In this document: positions 23,311 through 35,087 of the stretch, piece after piece
How positions within the stretch are numbered: the stretch's first letter is position 1
Layout of the letters: every line of letters starts with the position of its first letter
NCBI RefSeq assembly: GCF_046630445.1
Contig: NC_092337.1
Location: forward strand, 357,174,001-357,238,000
Reading direction: 5' to 3'
DNA from: Rutidosis leptorrhynchoides
Lineage: Eukaryota > Streptophyta > Magnoliopsida > Asterales > Asteraceae
Length of the DNA stretch: 64,000 nt
Translations under genes and position numbers: made by a program
Notes under the pieces: model-generated
What the model was told of the DNA's origin: nothing
The model's database searches: none
What the model saw: only the letters and a program-made list of their open reading frames with translations

Positions 23311-24480
23311 ATGAAGAGGAGAAATGGACATGATACCAATGAAGGAGGCACGAGCGAGGACGTTGAACTCACGGCCAAGGTTGAGGCCATCTTTAAAAGG
23401 CTAAAAACGGAATTTCTTGACGATATCCGAAAGGTTTTCCAAGAATCGGTTGATGGGCAAGTAACCAAAATGATCAATGAGAGAATGAATGTCGCGATCG
23501 AGGAGGCATTAGAAGCTAGAAACATTCATCCTCGTGGTGAAGGGGGTGATGGTAATGGTGGTTATGAAAGGCGAGACTTCCATTACAAAAATTTCAAGGA
23601 TGCTCAACCCCCGATGTTTAATGGGGTACAAGATCCGTTAAAAAGCACATGTTGGATTTCTGATATCGAGGGAGCTTTTCGTACCATGAAATGTCCTCCC
23701 GAGAAGAAGGCGAGGTATGGTTCTAGCATGTTACGAGAAGAGGCGAAGTTGTGGTGGGATGATAAAATCCAATTATATGGTGAAGAGCAATGCATGAGCT
23801 TGACGTGGGAGTAGTTTAAGAAGGAATTTTTCAAAGAATACCGAACTTCTTCCGACCTCGATAGAATCTGGGACGAGTCGCACAATTTGCAACAAGGTCC
23901 AATGGACTTGGTTACTCTCAAGTCTACATTCTTGGCAAAGACTCGTTTTTGTCCGAAATATGTTGGTGACGATCACAAGTTGATGAAAGATTTCTACCGT
24001 ACCTTGAATGATGAATTGAAGGGTAAAATTAGTCGGGGAATGGCTAAGTCTTTTGAAGAGTTATTCGAATTGGCTCGGGGTTTCGAGCTGGAAGTTCCAA
24101 GGAAAAGTGATTTCTCTTTTTCTAAGAGGAAGTTTGAGGGGTCAAGTCATTCGAACTTTTCCAACAAGAAAAATAAGAAAGGCTCCGAAAGTGTTAATAG
24201 TGTGAAGAAGGGTGCTTCCGGGGGTTTCGGACCCACGTGTTTCAATTGTAAACAAAAAGGACACATGGCTCGTGATTGTACCAATGCCTCGAACAAATTT
24301 ACTTGCTATAATTGTGGTAAAGAAGGGCACAAGAGGCCGAAATGTCCCGATTTGAATATCGATCATGTTAAGAAGTTAGAGAAGGCGGCGGGTACGGCTA
24401 GGGGTCGCAATTATTTGATGACTAATGACGAAGCTAAGCAATCTAATGAAGTTGTCTCAGGTACTTTCATGGTTAATTCT
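23311..24480 (+). pseudogene. B gag
   Basis: It starts at ATG 23311. After an N-terminal helical, charged part comes the retrotransposon gag domain: QPPMFNGVQDPL, W-I-SDIEGAF, EAKLWWDD, then FKKEFFKEYR and ELKGKISRG. TAG at 23812-23814 replaces Trp in the conserved EWFKKEF. Two intact CX2CX4HX4C zinc knuckles follow: CFNCKQKGHMARDC and CYNCGKEGHKRPKC. It would form the particle shell and bind RNA. After the stop the frame stays open to 24588. Confidence 0.92.
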
Positions 24481-24885
24481 AATCCGGCGATGATACATTT
24501 TTATAGTGGTGCTAACTTGTTGTTTGTGTCACCAAAATTTGTGCCTAAACTTGATAGACCGTTAGCTAAGTTAAGTCGTCCGGTATAAGTCGAAATATCG
24601 GACGACAAGATGGTGCTAGTGGTTGATGTGTGTAAAAATTGTGATGTTGTGTTTGGTGCCGAAAACTTTAAAATTGATCTCATTCCGATGACTTTGGGCA
24701 ATTTAGATATCGTTGTTGGTATGGATTGGCTCGATCATAATAGAGCCGATATTGCATGCCATGAAAAATCTATTCGTGTGAAGACCCCAAGTGGGGGAGA
24801 GTTAATTATTCATGGTGATAAGTGAAGAAGACTTGTACCGATATGCACTTTTGCACAAACACGTCGTTTCCTTGTTAGTGGTGGC
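24481..24885 (+). pseudogene. B protease with the catalytic Asp lost
   Basis: The active-site stretch reads HFYSGANLLFVS where family members have DSGAS or DSGAD; the Asp codon GAT has become TAT. Further stops are TAA 24586-24588 (Gln position) and TGA 24823-24825. The downstream LDIVVGMDWLDHNRADI region is normal for the family. This enzyme could not have worked even without the stops. Confidence 0.85.
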
Positions 24886-25901
24886 ATGGCTTTTCTTGCC
24901 CATGTTGTTGATACTCGTAATGAGCCACCACCCATTCGTGAAATTCCGGTGGTGAGTGAATTTGAAGACGTTTTTTCGGATGAGTTACCGGGTGTTCCGA
25001 CGGAAAGACAAGTTGAATTTCGCATTGAGTTGGTTCCGGGGACTACCCCCATTGCTAAAACTCCTTATCGTTTAGCACCGACTGAAATGCAAGAGTTGTT
25101 AAATCAAACCCAAGAGTTGCTTAAAAAGGGTTTCATTCGGCCGAGTGCCTCGCCATAGGGCGCTCCGGTTTTATTCGTGAAGAAGAAGGATGGTAGTATG
25201 CGGATGTGCATCGATTATCGGGAGTTGAACAAAGTGACGATCAAGAATTGTTATCCGTTACCTAGGATTGAAAAGATTTGTTTGACCAACTCCAAGGTGC
25301 AACGTATTTCTCTAAAATTGACCTACGGTCCGGCTATCACCAAATGCGGGTCCGTGAAGAAGATATTGAGAAAACGGCTTTTCGAACGTGTTATGGGCAT
25401 TTTGAGTTTGTGGTAATGCCTTTTGGTCTTACGAATGCACCGGCGGTATTCATGGATCTTATGAACCGAGTGTGCCAACCTATGTTGAACAAGTCAGTAA
25501 TTGTGTTCATTGACGACATACTTGTCTATTCGAAGAGTATGAAGGAACACGAACATCATTTGCGGAGTGTGTTAAAGACGTTGCGGAAGGAGAAGTTGTA
25601 TGCTAAATTCTCCAAATGTGAATTTTGGCTAAGGGAAGTTCAATTCCTTGGCCACATTGTGAACAAAGATGGTATTCAAGTAGATCCGGGGAAGATAGAA
25701 ACGGTGAAGAGTTGGGAACGACCGACTACGCCTACGGAAATCCGAAGTTTTCTTGGATTTGCCGGTTATTATCGTCGGTTCATCCAAGACTTTTCTAAGA
25801 TCGCTTCTCCATTGACAAAATTGACGAGAAAGAATGCAAGATTTAATTGGGAGAACGAGCAAGAAATTGCTTTTCAATTGTTAAAAGAGAAGTTATGTTA
25901 A
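24886..25901 (+). pseudogene. B reverse transcriptase
   Basis: The blocks are [51 protein letters not shown] and the catalytic [10 protein letters not shown] (Asp pair near 25514-25519). TAG at 25156-25158 replaces Trp (SP-W-GAP). One frameshift at about 25270-25278 lies in [11 protein letters not shown] at 25899-25901 replaces Gln. The fingers and thumb are otherwise complete ([25 protein letters not shown]). Confidence 0.93.
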
Positions 25902-26498
25902 GCTCCGGTGTTAGTGTTGCCGGAAGGGATAGAAGACATGACGGTTTATTGTGATGCTTCTTTAAATGGGCTCGGGTGTGTTCTAATGCAAAGGGGTAAA
26001 GTCATTGCTTATGCCTATCGACAATTAAAGGAACACGAAACGAGATATCCGACTCATGATCTTGAGTTGGCGGCGGTTGTGCATGCGTTGAAAATTTGAC
26101 GCCATTACTTGTATGATGTCAAGTGTACGATTTATTCGGATCACAAGAGTTTAAAACATCTCTTTAACCAACGAGATTTGAATTATCGCCAACGTAGGTG
26201 GATGGATGTGATAAAAGATTATGATTGTGAAATACTTTATCATCCGGGCAAGGCGAATGTGGTCACGGATGCGTTAAGTCGAAAGAGTCATCACCCGGCG
26301 TTACGATTGGGATTGTTACGTATGATTATCACTAACGATTTTCTTGTAAAGCTTGGCGAGACTCAAATCGAATCTTTTGTTAACAATAAGCATGAGGAAC
26401 GAATCGTGGGACAAATGGAGTTTATTACCATAGGTCCGCATGGTTTGTTATCTTTTCAAGGAAGGGTGTGGGTGCTTAAAATGGGTGATCATTGACGA
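25902..26498 (+). pseudogene. B RNase H and start of integrase
   Basis: RNase H motifs are [42 protein letters not shown] and VVTDALSRK. Stops are at 26097-26099 (TGA at the Trp of WRHYLY) and 26493-26495 (TGA). The domain removes RNA from the RNA/DNA hybrid during reverse transcription. Confidence 0.9.
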
Positions 26499-27404
26499 GT
26501 GCTACTTGATGAAGCACATAAATTGAAGTATTCCATTCATCCGGGCGCGACGAAAATGTACCTTGATTTGAAAAAGGAGTATTGGTGGCCGGGCATGAAA
26601 CGTGATGTCGTAAAGTATGTTGAACAATGCGTCACGTGTTTGCAAGTTAAGGCCGAGCACCAAAAGCTGTATGGTAAGTTACAACCGTTAGAAATCCCGA
26701 AGTGGAAATGGGAGCACATTACCATGGATTTCATCACAAAGTTACCAAAGACGGGGAGGACCCAATTTGACTCGATTTAGGTAATAATTTATCGATTGAC
26801 GAAGAGTGCCTTATTTCTTTCCATTCGGGAAGCGATATCGTCGGAGACCTTGGCAAAGTTGTTCATCAAGGAAGTGATATCGAGACACGGGGTTCCTATA
26901 TCTATTATTTCGGATCGAGATACCCATTTTACATCTCGGTTTTGGGAAAAGTTTCATGAAGATATGGGCACACAATTGAAATTGAGCATGGCGTGTCATC
27001 CTCAAACGGACGGTCAAACTGAACGTACGAATCAAACATTGGAGGATATGTTATGGGCGTGTATTATTGATTTCGGTGGTAGTTGGGATGAGCATTTGCC
27101 TTTGGTGGAATTCTCGTACAATAATAGTTATCATACTAGTATTGGGATGCCACCTTATGAGATGCTTTATGGGCGGAGGTGCCGAACTCCAATTTGTTGG
27201 GGTGAAGTGGGACAAAAGGAAATCGGGAGTACCGATTTGGTTTTAGAGATGAAGAGCAAGATTGATATGATTCGGGCTCATTTGAAAAAGGCTCAAGATA
27301 GACAAAAGTCATATGTCGATAAACGTAGGCGAATGATCGAATTCCAAGAAGGTGACATGGTGATGCTTAAGGTTTCGCCATGGAAGGGTATTATTCGGTT
27401 TTGA
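26499..27404 (+). pseudogene. B integrase
   Basis: The zinc-binding part (HKLKYSIHPGATKMYLDLKK, CVTCLQVKAEHQK) and catalytic core ([23 protein letters not shown]) carry the D, D and E residues. TAG at 26778-26780 replaces Trp before the [12 protein letters not shown] block, where the conserved Asp is also changed to Tyr (VIIYRLTK). TGA at 27402-27404 ends the open stretch. Confidence 0.92.
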
Positions 27405-27812
27405 AAACGGGGAAAGTTAGCTCCTCGGTTTATTGATCCTGTTAAAATTTTAGCTCGTGTTAGTGAAGTTGCGTATCGTTTGGAATTACCCGAAGAGCTT
27501 GCGGGGATCCATAATACATTTCATGTTTCCCATCTCCGTAAGTGTCTTGCGAATGATTCATCTTGGGTGCCATTAGACGAGTTTGAGCTAAACAATAAGT
27601 TAGAGTATATTGAGGAGCCGATTGCTATACTCGATGAGAAAGTCAAAAGGTTGAGAAATAAAGAGGTGAGAACTTTTAAAGTTCAATGGCGTCGTAGTAA
27701 AGGTTCCAAGTTTACTTGGGAGCCCGAAGAGTTCGTGTTAGTTTATCTTCCCTCTTGTCATGCGGCTTGGATCGCGAGGACGCGTTCCGATTCAAGTGGG
27801 GGAGAGTTGTAA
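27405..27812 (+). pseudogene. B integrase C-terminus and chromodomain
   Basis: The module RGKLAPRFIDPVKILARVSE is followed by NTFHVSHLRKC and the chromodomain-like EYIEEPIAILDEKVKRLR and KVQWRRSKGSKFTWEPEE. The reading frame ends GGEL-stop. The stop codon TAA (27810-27812) lies inside the 3' LTR, so coding sequence, polypurine tract and LTR overlap. Confidence 0.9.
27795..27807 (+). other. Polypurine tract of B
   Basis: AGTGGGGGAGAGT stands directly before the 3' LTR. It also codes for the last residues of pol. It is identical to the tract of D. Confidence 0.88.
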
Positions 27813-29183
27813 GACCCTAACCATCATTGTACAGCAGTGTAAATATAGTACATAGAGTGTGGGTATTGTTGTATAATTAAACAGAAATCAGAAACTGTCC
27901 AGCACCTCGTGTGCGTCGCGCACACCTAAGGGAGCACGCTGTGCACCCTTTACTGTGGCCGAATTCTGTTTCATTTATTGAGATATTTTGAAGGGCTTTT
28001 TGGTAAAATCACTTGGGAACGAGTTAAAGGCTACCAGATCAGTAAGTGGAGTGTCATAACACCACTATCACCAACCTTTATCCATTCTACTTAAATTCTA
28101 GAGAGAGAGGAGAGTTCTTGAGTAAGAAAGCTCAAATCTAAGAGGAAGAAGTTGATTTCGGGCCAAAGCGCGTGTGTTAAAGTTGTTCCTCTAATCACTA
28201 GCTACGTTTTGGTTGTAGTGGTATGTTCTAACTTTTATTTCCTTACTTTGATTTTGTGTAAGGGTTAGGGTTTGGGTAAATGAAGAACATAAAACCCATA
28301 TTTGGTGACTTTGGGTGTTCTTGGGTAAGATTGAGTCATGAGGACTCAAGAATGACTAACCTAGGGTTTCAAAATGATAAATGGGTTTATGAGTCATAAT
28401 TGGTTAGTTAATTACTAGCACACCTAGTAATTAAAGTAAATGCGTGTTATTGGGTTAGTGGATAACCCGAAATGGGTGTGTTGGCTTTAAAATGGTCAAG
28501 TGTGTAATAATTGACCTAGTTGGGAAAGATGGGTATGAAATACCCTAATTGTGCTTTAGAAAGTGTTGTTGGACCTTAATCACTAGCTTTTAGTGGTTTA
28601 TGATGGTCTAGACGTTAAATGGACGGTTTTGGTGTAAATGGGGGCATTTAATGAAATTAAGTCATTAAGTGCACATAAGTAAATTGTTGGTATTAAGTCC
28701 AACTAGTTCGTGTGTTGATTGAGTACTTATTATATTAGGTACGTTGCCTTGAAGCTTGCGAAAGTATAAAATCGTCACTGAATCGTTAAGGTGAGTGGGA
28801 TAATTATGCGTATGTGTATATGGCGTATTTATTTGTGAATGTTATGGTATGAACCACGAGCCGGTAGTGCCATAGCATGTATGTGACGAGTATTAAGTGT
28901 GAACCACGAGCCGGTAGCACTATAAAATAAAGTGTGAACCACGATCCGGTAGCACTATAAAATGAGATGTGAACCACGAGACGGTAGCATCAAGTGTGAA
29001 CCACGAGCCGGTAGCACTATAAAATGAGGCGTGAACCACGTGCCGGTAGCGCCAAAGTGTGAACCACGTGCCGGTAGCACTATAAAAGAGTGAGACTCAA
29101 ATGTGTATAGTGTGAACCACGTGCCGGTAGCACCATAGCATTATGGTTAACCATATTATGTTGTTGAACGTTATACAAGCATG

Positions 29184-29268
<85 letters not shown>

Positions 29269-29908
29269 GTTGAGCATATGCTAATGTGATGTTGTGATAG
29301 TGTACGAGTTGTTAGCATTATGAATAAGACGGCATGCTATTTGAGTTATATTCTCGTATGAGGTATTTGGTAGGTGCGAATGCAAATAGATGGGTTATAT
29401 ATGTGTATGTATAATTGTTGCACTCACTAAGCTTTGCTTACCCTCTCGTTGTTTATCTTTTTATAGGCTCCGGCGGAGACAAGGGTAAGGGCATTCGTAT
29501 GGATTAGAGATCCCGCTTGTTTGTTAGGGGACGCTTTTGGATGTTATAGCTTTTGGAGTTTGACCGAGATTTGGGTAGTTTAACCCCAAACACCATGCTC
29601 ATAGTGTCGTTTGGAATTTAAACTAGTGTGGTCGAAACTCAAACTTTTATACGAAACTCGTATTACGGCATATGTGGGCCCGGTTTTGTAAAACTTATTT
29701 TATTATTGAATCGTGTGAGTTTTAACTATTATATCATGTTGTGAAAAGCATTTCGACTAAATATGTCGGGAAGTGGGAGATCTTTATTTGAAAATTGACA
29801 AAAACAGACAGAACTGAAACGGGCTTGTGCGCGTGGCGCACTCTTATGAAATATATTAAAAAAAATTTGTTTCGCGTAATCGGTTGGTTATTGGTTTGGG
29901 TTGTTACA
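27808..29908 (+). repeat. 3' LTR of B (2101 bp)
   Basis: It begins TGTAAGACCC and ends GGGTTGTTACA, and is followed by the duplication GTTTG. It contains the eight-unit tandem repeat (28848-29138), a (TA)n tract (29185-29265), the acceptor-like block (AG 29465-29466) and one terminal palindrome (29827-29841). This intact copy proves that D is an insertion in the 5' copy. Confidence 0.96.
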
Positions 29909-29913
29909 GTTTG

Positions 29914-30333
29914 AATATGAGTTTGATATCGAATTGGAAACCACTCGAGGATCGACTTTTGAAGAAGTTATCATCATGGAAAACAAATCTTATGTCCATT
30001 GGTGGTAGATCTATTCTCATTAAAGCGGTGTTGGGGAGTTTGGGGAGTTATTACCTAACTCGTTTTCGTTGCCCGAAAACAGTGATCAATAAATTAGAGT
30101 CTTATCAGGCTAATTTTTTCTGGGCTGCGTCTCAATCTGGTCATAAAATTCACTAAATTGGTTGGGATCAAACTTTATCCGACCTTGAAAATGGTGGTCT
30201 TGATATTGGAAGCCTACGGGCCTTTAATAATGCTCTCTTGTTTAAATGAATTTGGCGGTTTAAATGCGATCCTAATGCGATTTGGGTGACGATTATTAGA
30301 GCTATACATGGTGATATGGCCTGGTTAGATGGT
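29914..30333 (+). pseudogene. LINE post-RT region between B and C
   Basis: It reads on in frame from 12007 across the B insertion: ISNWKPLEDRLLKKLSSWK, IGGRSILIKAVLGSL, YYLTRFRCPKTVINKLE. This is the standard region after the RT of plant L1 elements. A stop at 30154-30156 follows the HKIH segment, then the GWDQTLSDLENGGLDIGSLR block continues. It ends at ATGGT, where element C begins. Confidence 0.9.
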
Positions 30334-30802
30334 TGATAATGCTAAAAACGAACATATATTTCATAGCATTATCCCTCAAGAAAGACAAGATTTTAGTTGC
30401 AATTATTCTATTTACAAGTGATATTCGTTTAAATAATAAAAGGTGAAGACAAAAGACAGATTTGACGAATTGAAGACGCAAATGACCAAAAAGCTCAAAA
30501 GTACAAAGTACAATAAAAAAGGTTCTAATTATTGATGAGAAACGTCTCAAAATTACAAGAATACAAGACGCGAAACGCAAAGTACAAGATATTAAATTGT
30601 ACGCAAGGACGTTCGAAAATCCAGAACCGGGACCAAAGTCAACTCTCAACGCTCGACGCAACGGACTAAAAATTATGAGTCAACTATGCACAAGAATATA
30701 ATATAATATTTAAATAATTATATAAATTATTTATATATTATATTATATATTATAAACGTCGGCAAACAAGAAAACAAAGGAGTGTGAGCTGATACCTACC
30801 TC

Positions 30803-30848
30803 CATGCGATCGCATGGCCTGTAGGCTTATTTTCCATGTGATCGCAAG
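30803..30848 (+). promoter_or_regulatory. Twin palindrome in LTR1
   Basis: CATGCGATCGCATG starts at 30803. A decayed copy, CATGTGATCGCAAG, starts at 30835, 32 bp later. A TATA-like CTATAAATTCG follows about 40 bases downstream, so the pair is in promoter-proximal position. Confidence 0.65.
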
Positions 30849-30933
30849 GCCCTGAAATCCATGCCACATGCTATAAATTCGCGTGTTTTGGCTCAGTTTT
30901 TATCATATATCTTTTTCTCTTCCTATCTATCAA

Positions 30934-31044
<111 letters not shown>

Positions 31045-32377
31045 AATTTTAAATCCTAATAATAAGGGTATGTTAGCGAATGTTGTAAGGGTGTAAGTCG
31101 AAATTTTGTCCGTGTAACGCTACGCTATTTTTAATCACTGTAAGTTATGGTTAATTTATTTTTAAATTAATGTCTCGTAGCTATGTTATTATTATGCTTA
31201 TTTAAATTGAAGTAATCGTGATGTTGGGCTAAAAATATTAAAATTGGGTAATTGGGCTTTGTACCATAATTGAGGTTTGGATAAAAGAACGACAGTTGTG
31301 GAAATTAGACTTTGGGCTATTAATGGGTTTTATATTAACTAAATGGTACCTCGTTAATTTAATATATAGACTTATAATTTGACGTATTTATATATAACCA
31401 CATACGCTTGACTGGGCACGGTGGGCGGGATATCTATAAATACCAATAATTGTTCATTTTACCTGACACGGAACTGGATTAATAGTTAATAGACTTATTG
31501 AAACAGGGGTGGATTACATTCAAGGGTAATTGGTGTAATTGTTAACAAAGTAGTAAAACCTTGGTTTACTCGCAGTCGATAACCTAGTGTATTCATTAAA
31601 CAAAGTATTAAGACCTTGTTACAATTCGAATCCCCAATTAGTTGAAATATTTGACTTCAGGAATAAGAATAATTTGACGAAGACTCTTGCACTTTATGAT
31701 TATGACTGATGGACTATTATGGACAAATCCGTATGGACATATTGAATAATCCAGGACAAAGGACAATTAACCCGTGGGAATAAACTAAAACCAACACGTT
31801 GAACATCATGATTACGGAAGTTTAAATAAGCATAATTTATATATTTCATATTTAATTGCACTTTTAATTATCGTACTTTTATTTATTGTCATTTTATTTA
31901 ATTGCATTTTTAATTATCGTACTATTTAATTATCGCAATTTTATTTTATCGCAATTTTATTTATCGCAATTTCATTATCGTTATTTACTTTACGCTTTAA
32001 ATTAAGTTATTTTTAATATTTTACATTAGGTTTTAACTGCAACTAAAGTTTTAAAATCGACAAACCGGTCATTAAACGGTAAAAACCCCCTTTATAATAA
32101 TAATATTACTTATATATATTTTTGTATTTTTACAAATATAGTTTTAAAAATATAGCGTTAAGCTTGTTTAAAAGATCCCTGTGGAACGAACCGGACTTAC
32201 TAAAAACTACACTACTGTACGATTAGGTACACTACCTATAAGTGTTGTAGCAAGGTTTAGGTATATCCATTCTATAAATAAATAAATCACTTGTGTAAAA
32301 TTGTATCGTATTTAATAGTATTTCCTTGTAAAAATTAATACTATTTCATATACCCCTCGCATAACATCAAGTATTTT

Positions 32378-32395
32378 TAGCGCCGCTGCCGGGGA
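32378..32395 (+). other. Primer binding site of C (Asp tRNA type)
   Basis: TAGCGCCGCTGCCGGGGA lies eight bases after LTR1. Athila elements use TGGCGCCGTTGCCGGGGA, complementary to tRNA-Asp; here two bases differ. LTR2 has no such site behind it. Confidence 0.85.
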
Positions 32396-32489
32396 GAGCT
32401 AAAACGCCGAAAGCGCAACGCTAAATATATAAAAAAAGATTTTATTAAAGTTTTATTAAGTTTTTATTAAAAATATACGTTTTAAATAT

Positions 32490-32572
<83 letters not shown>

Positions 32573-33746
32573 AAAAAACAAAATTTAAGTATTTTTAAGA
32601 GTTTCTTAAACATATAAGTTTTATAAAGTTTCTTTATTTCTATTTTAGTTTGTAAAAATATAAGTTTTATTTAAATATTTTGTATAAATATAAAACAGAA
32701 AATTAAAACCGAAAAAAATAAAAACACTCGAGGCCCGGTACTGTAGCAGCCTAACTTTTGGCCCGAAACCCTACCTCATGCGATCGCATGAGATTTTAAC
32801 TATCAAGCCATGCGATCGCATGGCTTGACTTGACAGGCCTGGTAACCTCAGCCGACTGTTTAGGGTTTAGTTTAATTATAATTATTATAATTAAAACCCT
32901 AATTAGGGTTATATTTAATAATTATTTGTTTTAGTTTTTAATTAATTTGTATTATTAAGTGTAATTAGTTTTATAAATATATAAAATTAATACTTTTATA
33001 AAATAAATAATATAAAAATAATATTTTTATAAAAATTGTACTTTTTACAACTTTAAGTATATTTTTATATTTTGTATCTTTTTGTTTGTTTTAGCGTAAT
33101 ATTTGTATTTTTCGCTCGTATTTAGTTTTAAGTCATAGTTTTTGCCATAGTTATTGTTATTTCTAGATTTCTAGGCTTTTGCCGTAAAATCCCTTAAGTG
33201 CTTTTTCTTTAAACTAAGATTTAGATGCTTTAGAATTTTGCGACGCCGTTTTTATATTTTAGTACCTTTTTAAGTTATTGTCATTTGGGATATAGTTTTT
33301 CTTTTAAGCTTTAATATTTTTAGACGCAACTTTTAATTCTTAGTTTTTAGTTCCTTTTTAAGTTTCGACGCGCTACTTTTTATTTCTATTTTTTTGACTT
33401 TTATTTTTCGACATTTCGCAATCTTTTTCTTTCTTATTTCTCGACGCTCTAGTTTATAGGAGATAGAATTTTTTTTTCTATTTCTTCTCTAAAATTTTAA
33501 AGCGAAAAATTATTTTAAGTGGTTAAATTGATAGACATCCATTTTCTGGTTCGTAGTAATTGTTGGATTTGTACGTGGACCGGGTTATTGGAGCCAAACA
33601 GTACTCAATTATATTGAGACCAAACGAATCCTGCCCCTCTGCTGCATCTTTTGGCTATTCGAAACGTGAGCAAAATCAGAAAAGTCCATTAATTTAATAA
33701 CTTATATAATTTTTCTTATTTTTATAACTAATAGGATATTCAGTTA
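32396..33746 (+). other. Leader of C before gag
   Basis: This is 1.35 kb without coding potential. It contains a (TA)n tract (32493-32569), a twin palindrome (32777-32822) and long T-rich stretches (33060-33480). The last part (33540-33680) has the GGACCGGGTTATTGGAGCC and CCAAACGAATCCTGCCC runs seen in Athila-type leaders. Confidence 0.75.
32777..32822 (+). promoter_or_regulatory. Twin palindrome in the C leader
   Basis: Two perfect copies of CATGCGATCGCATG start at 32777 and 32809, exactly 32 bp apart. They lie about 930 bases before the gag ATG. Confidence 0.65.
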
Positions 33747-35087
33747 ATGCACCGAGTAAAACGTTCACCACCTTTTGTACGTTCACCACCTGTAACTCGA
33801 TCAAGACATCTAGCAAATATTGTCGCCGTTGATTTTTCTTTAGAATCGTCATCCAGTCAACCAAGTACTCCAATTCAAATTTCCGATAATCCATTTTTTG
33901 AACCCGACCTCACAATTGAGAATCTGAAGGATATTCAGGGACAATTCAGAGATCCTGAACCACTAATCTTTCCTCCAGAACCACCAATCATTCAAACGGA
34001 GATTGTTGAGGAACCAACCATTAAATCAGAATCCTCTAGTGATTCAGATTCAACAAATTCAATCATGGAGAATCTGGAACCTCTAAGTATGGAAGACCGA
34101 ATGCGAGCTAAACGCACTGGCCAAGGTCACGCAATTACTCAACCTGACATTAATGCGCCAGATTATGAAATTAAAGGACAAATTCTATACATGGTAACTA
34201 ATCAATGCCAATTTAGTGGTGCGCCGAAGGAAGATCCAAACGAACATCTTCGAACCTTTAATAGGATCTGTACTCTATTTAAAATAAGAGAAGTGGAGGA
34301 TGAACAGATATATCTCATGTTATTTCCCTGGACTTTAAAGGGAGAAGCCAAAGATTGGTTAGAATCGTTATCTGAAGGGGCGATTGATACATGGGACGTT
34401 TTAGTTGAAAAATTTCTTAAACAATTCTTTCCGGCATCTATAGCCGTAAGACTTCAAGGAGAAATTGTTACGTTCACACAAAATCCAAATGAAACTTTAT
34501 ATGAAGCATGGACAAGATTTTGAAAATTATTGAGAGGATGTCCGCAACATGGTTTAGACACTTGTCAAATAGTACAAATATTCTACCAAGGATGCGACAT
34601 CACTACAAGAAAAGACATAGACATAGCAGCTGGTGGTTCCATTATGAAGAAAACAGCAACCGATGCTTACAAAATTATTGATAACACTGCTTCCCACTCA
34701 CATGAGTGGCATCAAGAAAAAGATATCGTTAGATCATCTAAAGCAGCTAGAGCCGATTCTAGCAATGACTTAGATTCCATTTCTGCAAAGATAGATGCTG
34801 TCGAGAGACGAATAGAAAAGATGACTAAAGATATTCACTCAATACGAATTAGTTGTGAGCAGTGTGGAGGACCATATTTGACAAAAGATTGTCTCAGTAT
34901 TGAACTAACAATGGGACAAAGAGAGAAAGTTTCATACATAAACCAAAGGCCTGAAAATAATTATCAAAATAATTATCAACCGCCAAGACCAATCTACAAT
35001 CAAAACCAGAATTATAACCGAAATGTTCCATACAACAACCAACGAGGTCCTAGCAATCAACAAGTATCTAACAATACTTACAATTAG
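33747..35087 (+). pseudogene. C gag (Athila type)
   Basis: The start at 33747 is the first ATG of the open frame. A Pro/Ser/Glu-rich N-terminus is followed by the gag domain: FSGAPKEDPNEHLRTFNRIC, LMLFPWTLKGEAKDWLESL, TWDVLVEKFLKQFFPAS. TGA at 34521-34523 interrupts it just before the LLRGCPQHG block. The zinc knuckle reads CEQCGGPYLTKDC; the His of the Athila pattern CX2CX3HX4C is Tyr here, so zinc binding is probably lost. TAG at 35085-35087 follows a long Asn/Gln/Tyr-rich stretch. Confidence 0.9.

Larger units (their letters stand above)
12008..29908 (+). mobile_element. Ty3/gypsy chromovirus B (Tekay-like), complete but dead
   Basis: This element has TGTAAGACCC...TTGTTACA ends and is flanked by the 5-bp duplication GTTTG (12003-12007 and 29909-29913). 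It consists of a 5' LTR (12008-22933, split by element D), primer site, gag, protease, RT, RNase H, integrase, chromodomain, polypurine tract and 3' LTR (27808-29908). Without D it would be about 9.1 kb. The coding region has about nine stops and one frameshift. It sits in the same orientation as the LINE it interrupts. Confidence 0.96.

Noticed and set aside
29080-29277. ORF made of Tyr-Ile repeats
   Set aside because: It is the translation of the (TA)n tract in the B 3' LTR. The same holds for the ORF at 45876-46130 in LTR2.
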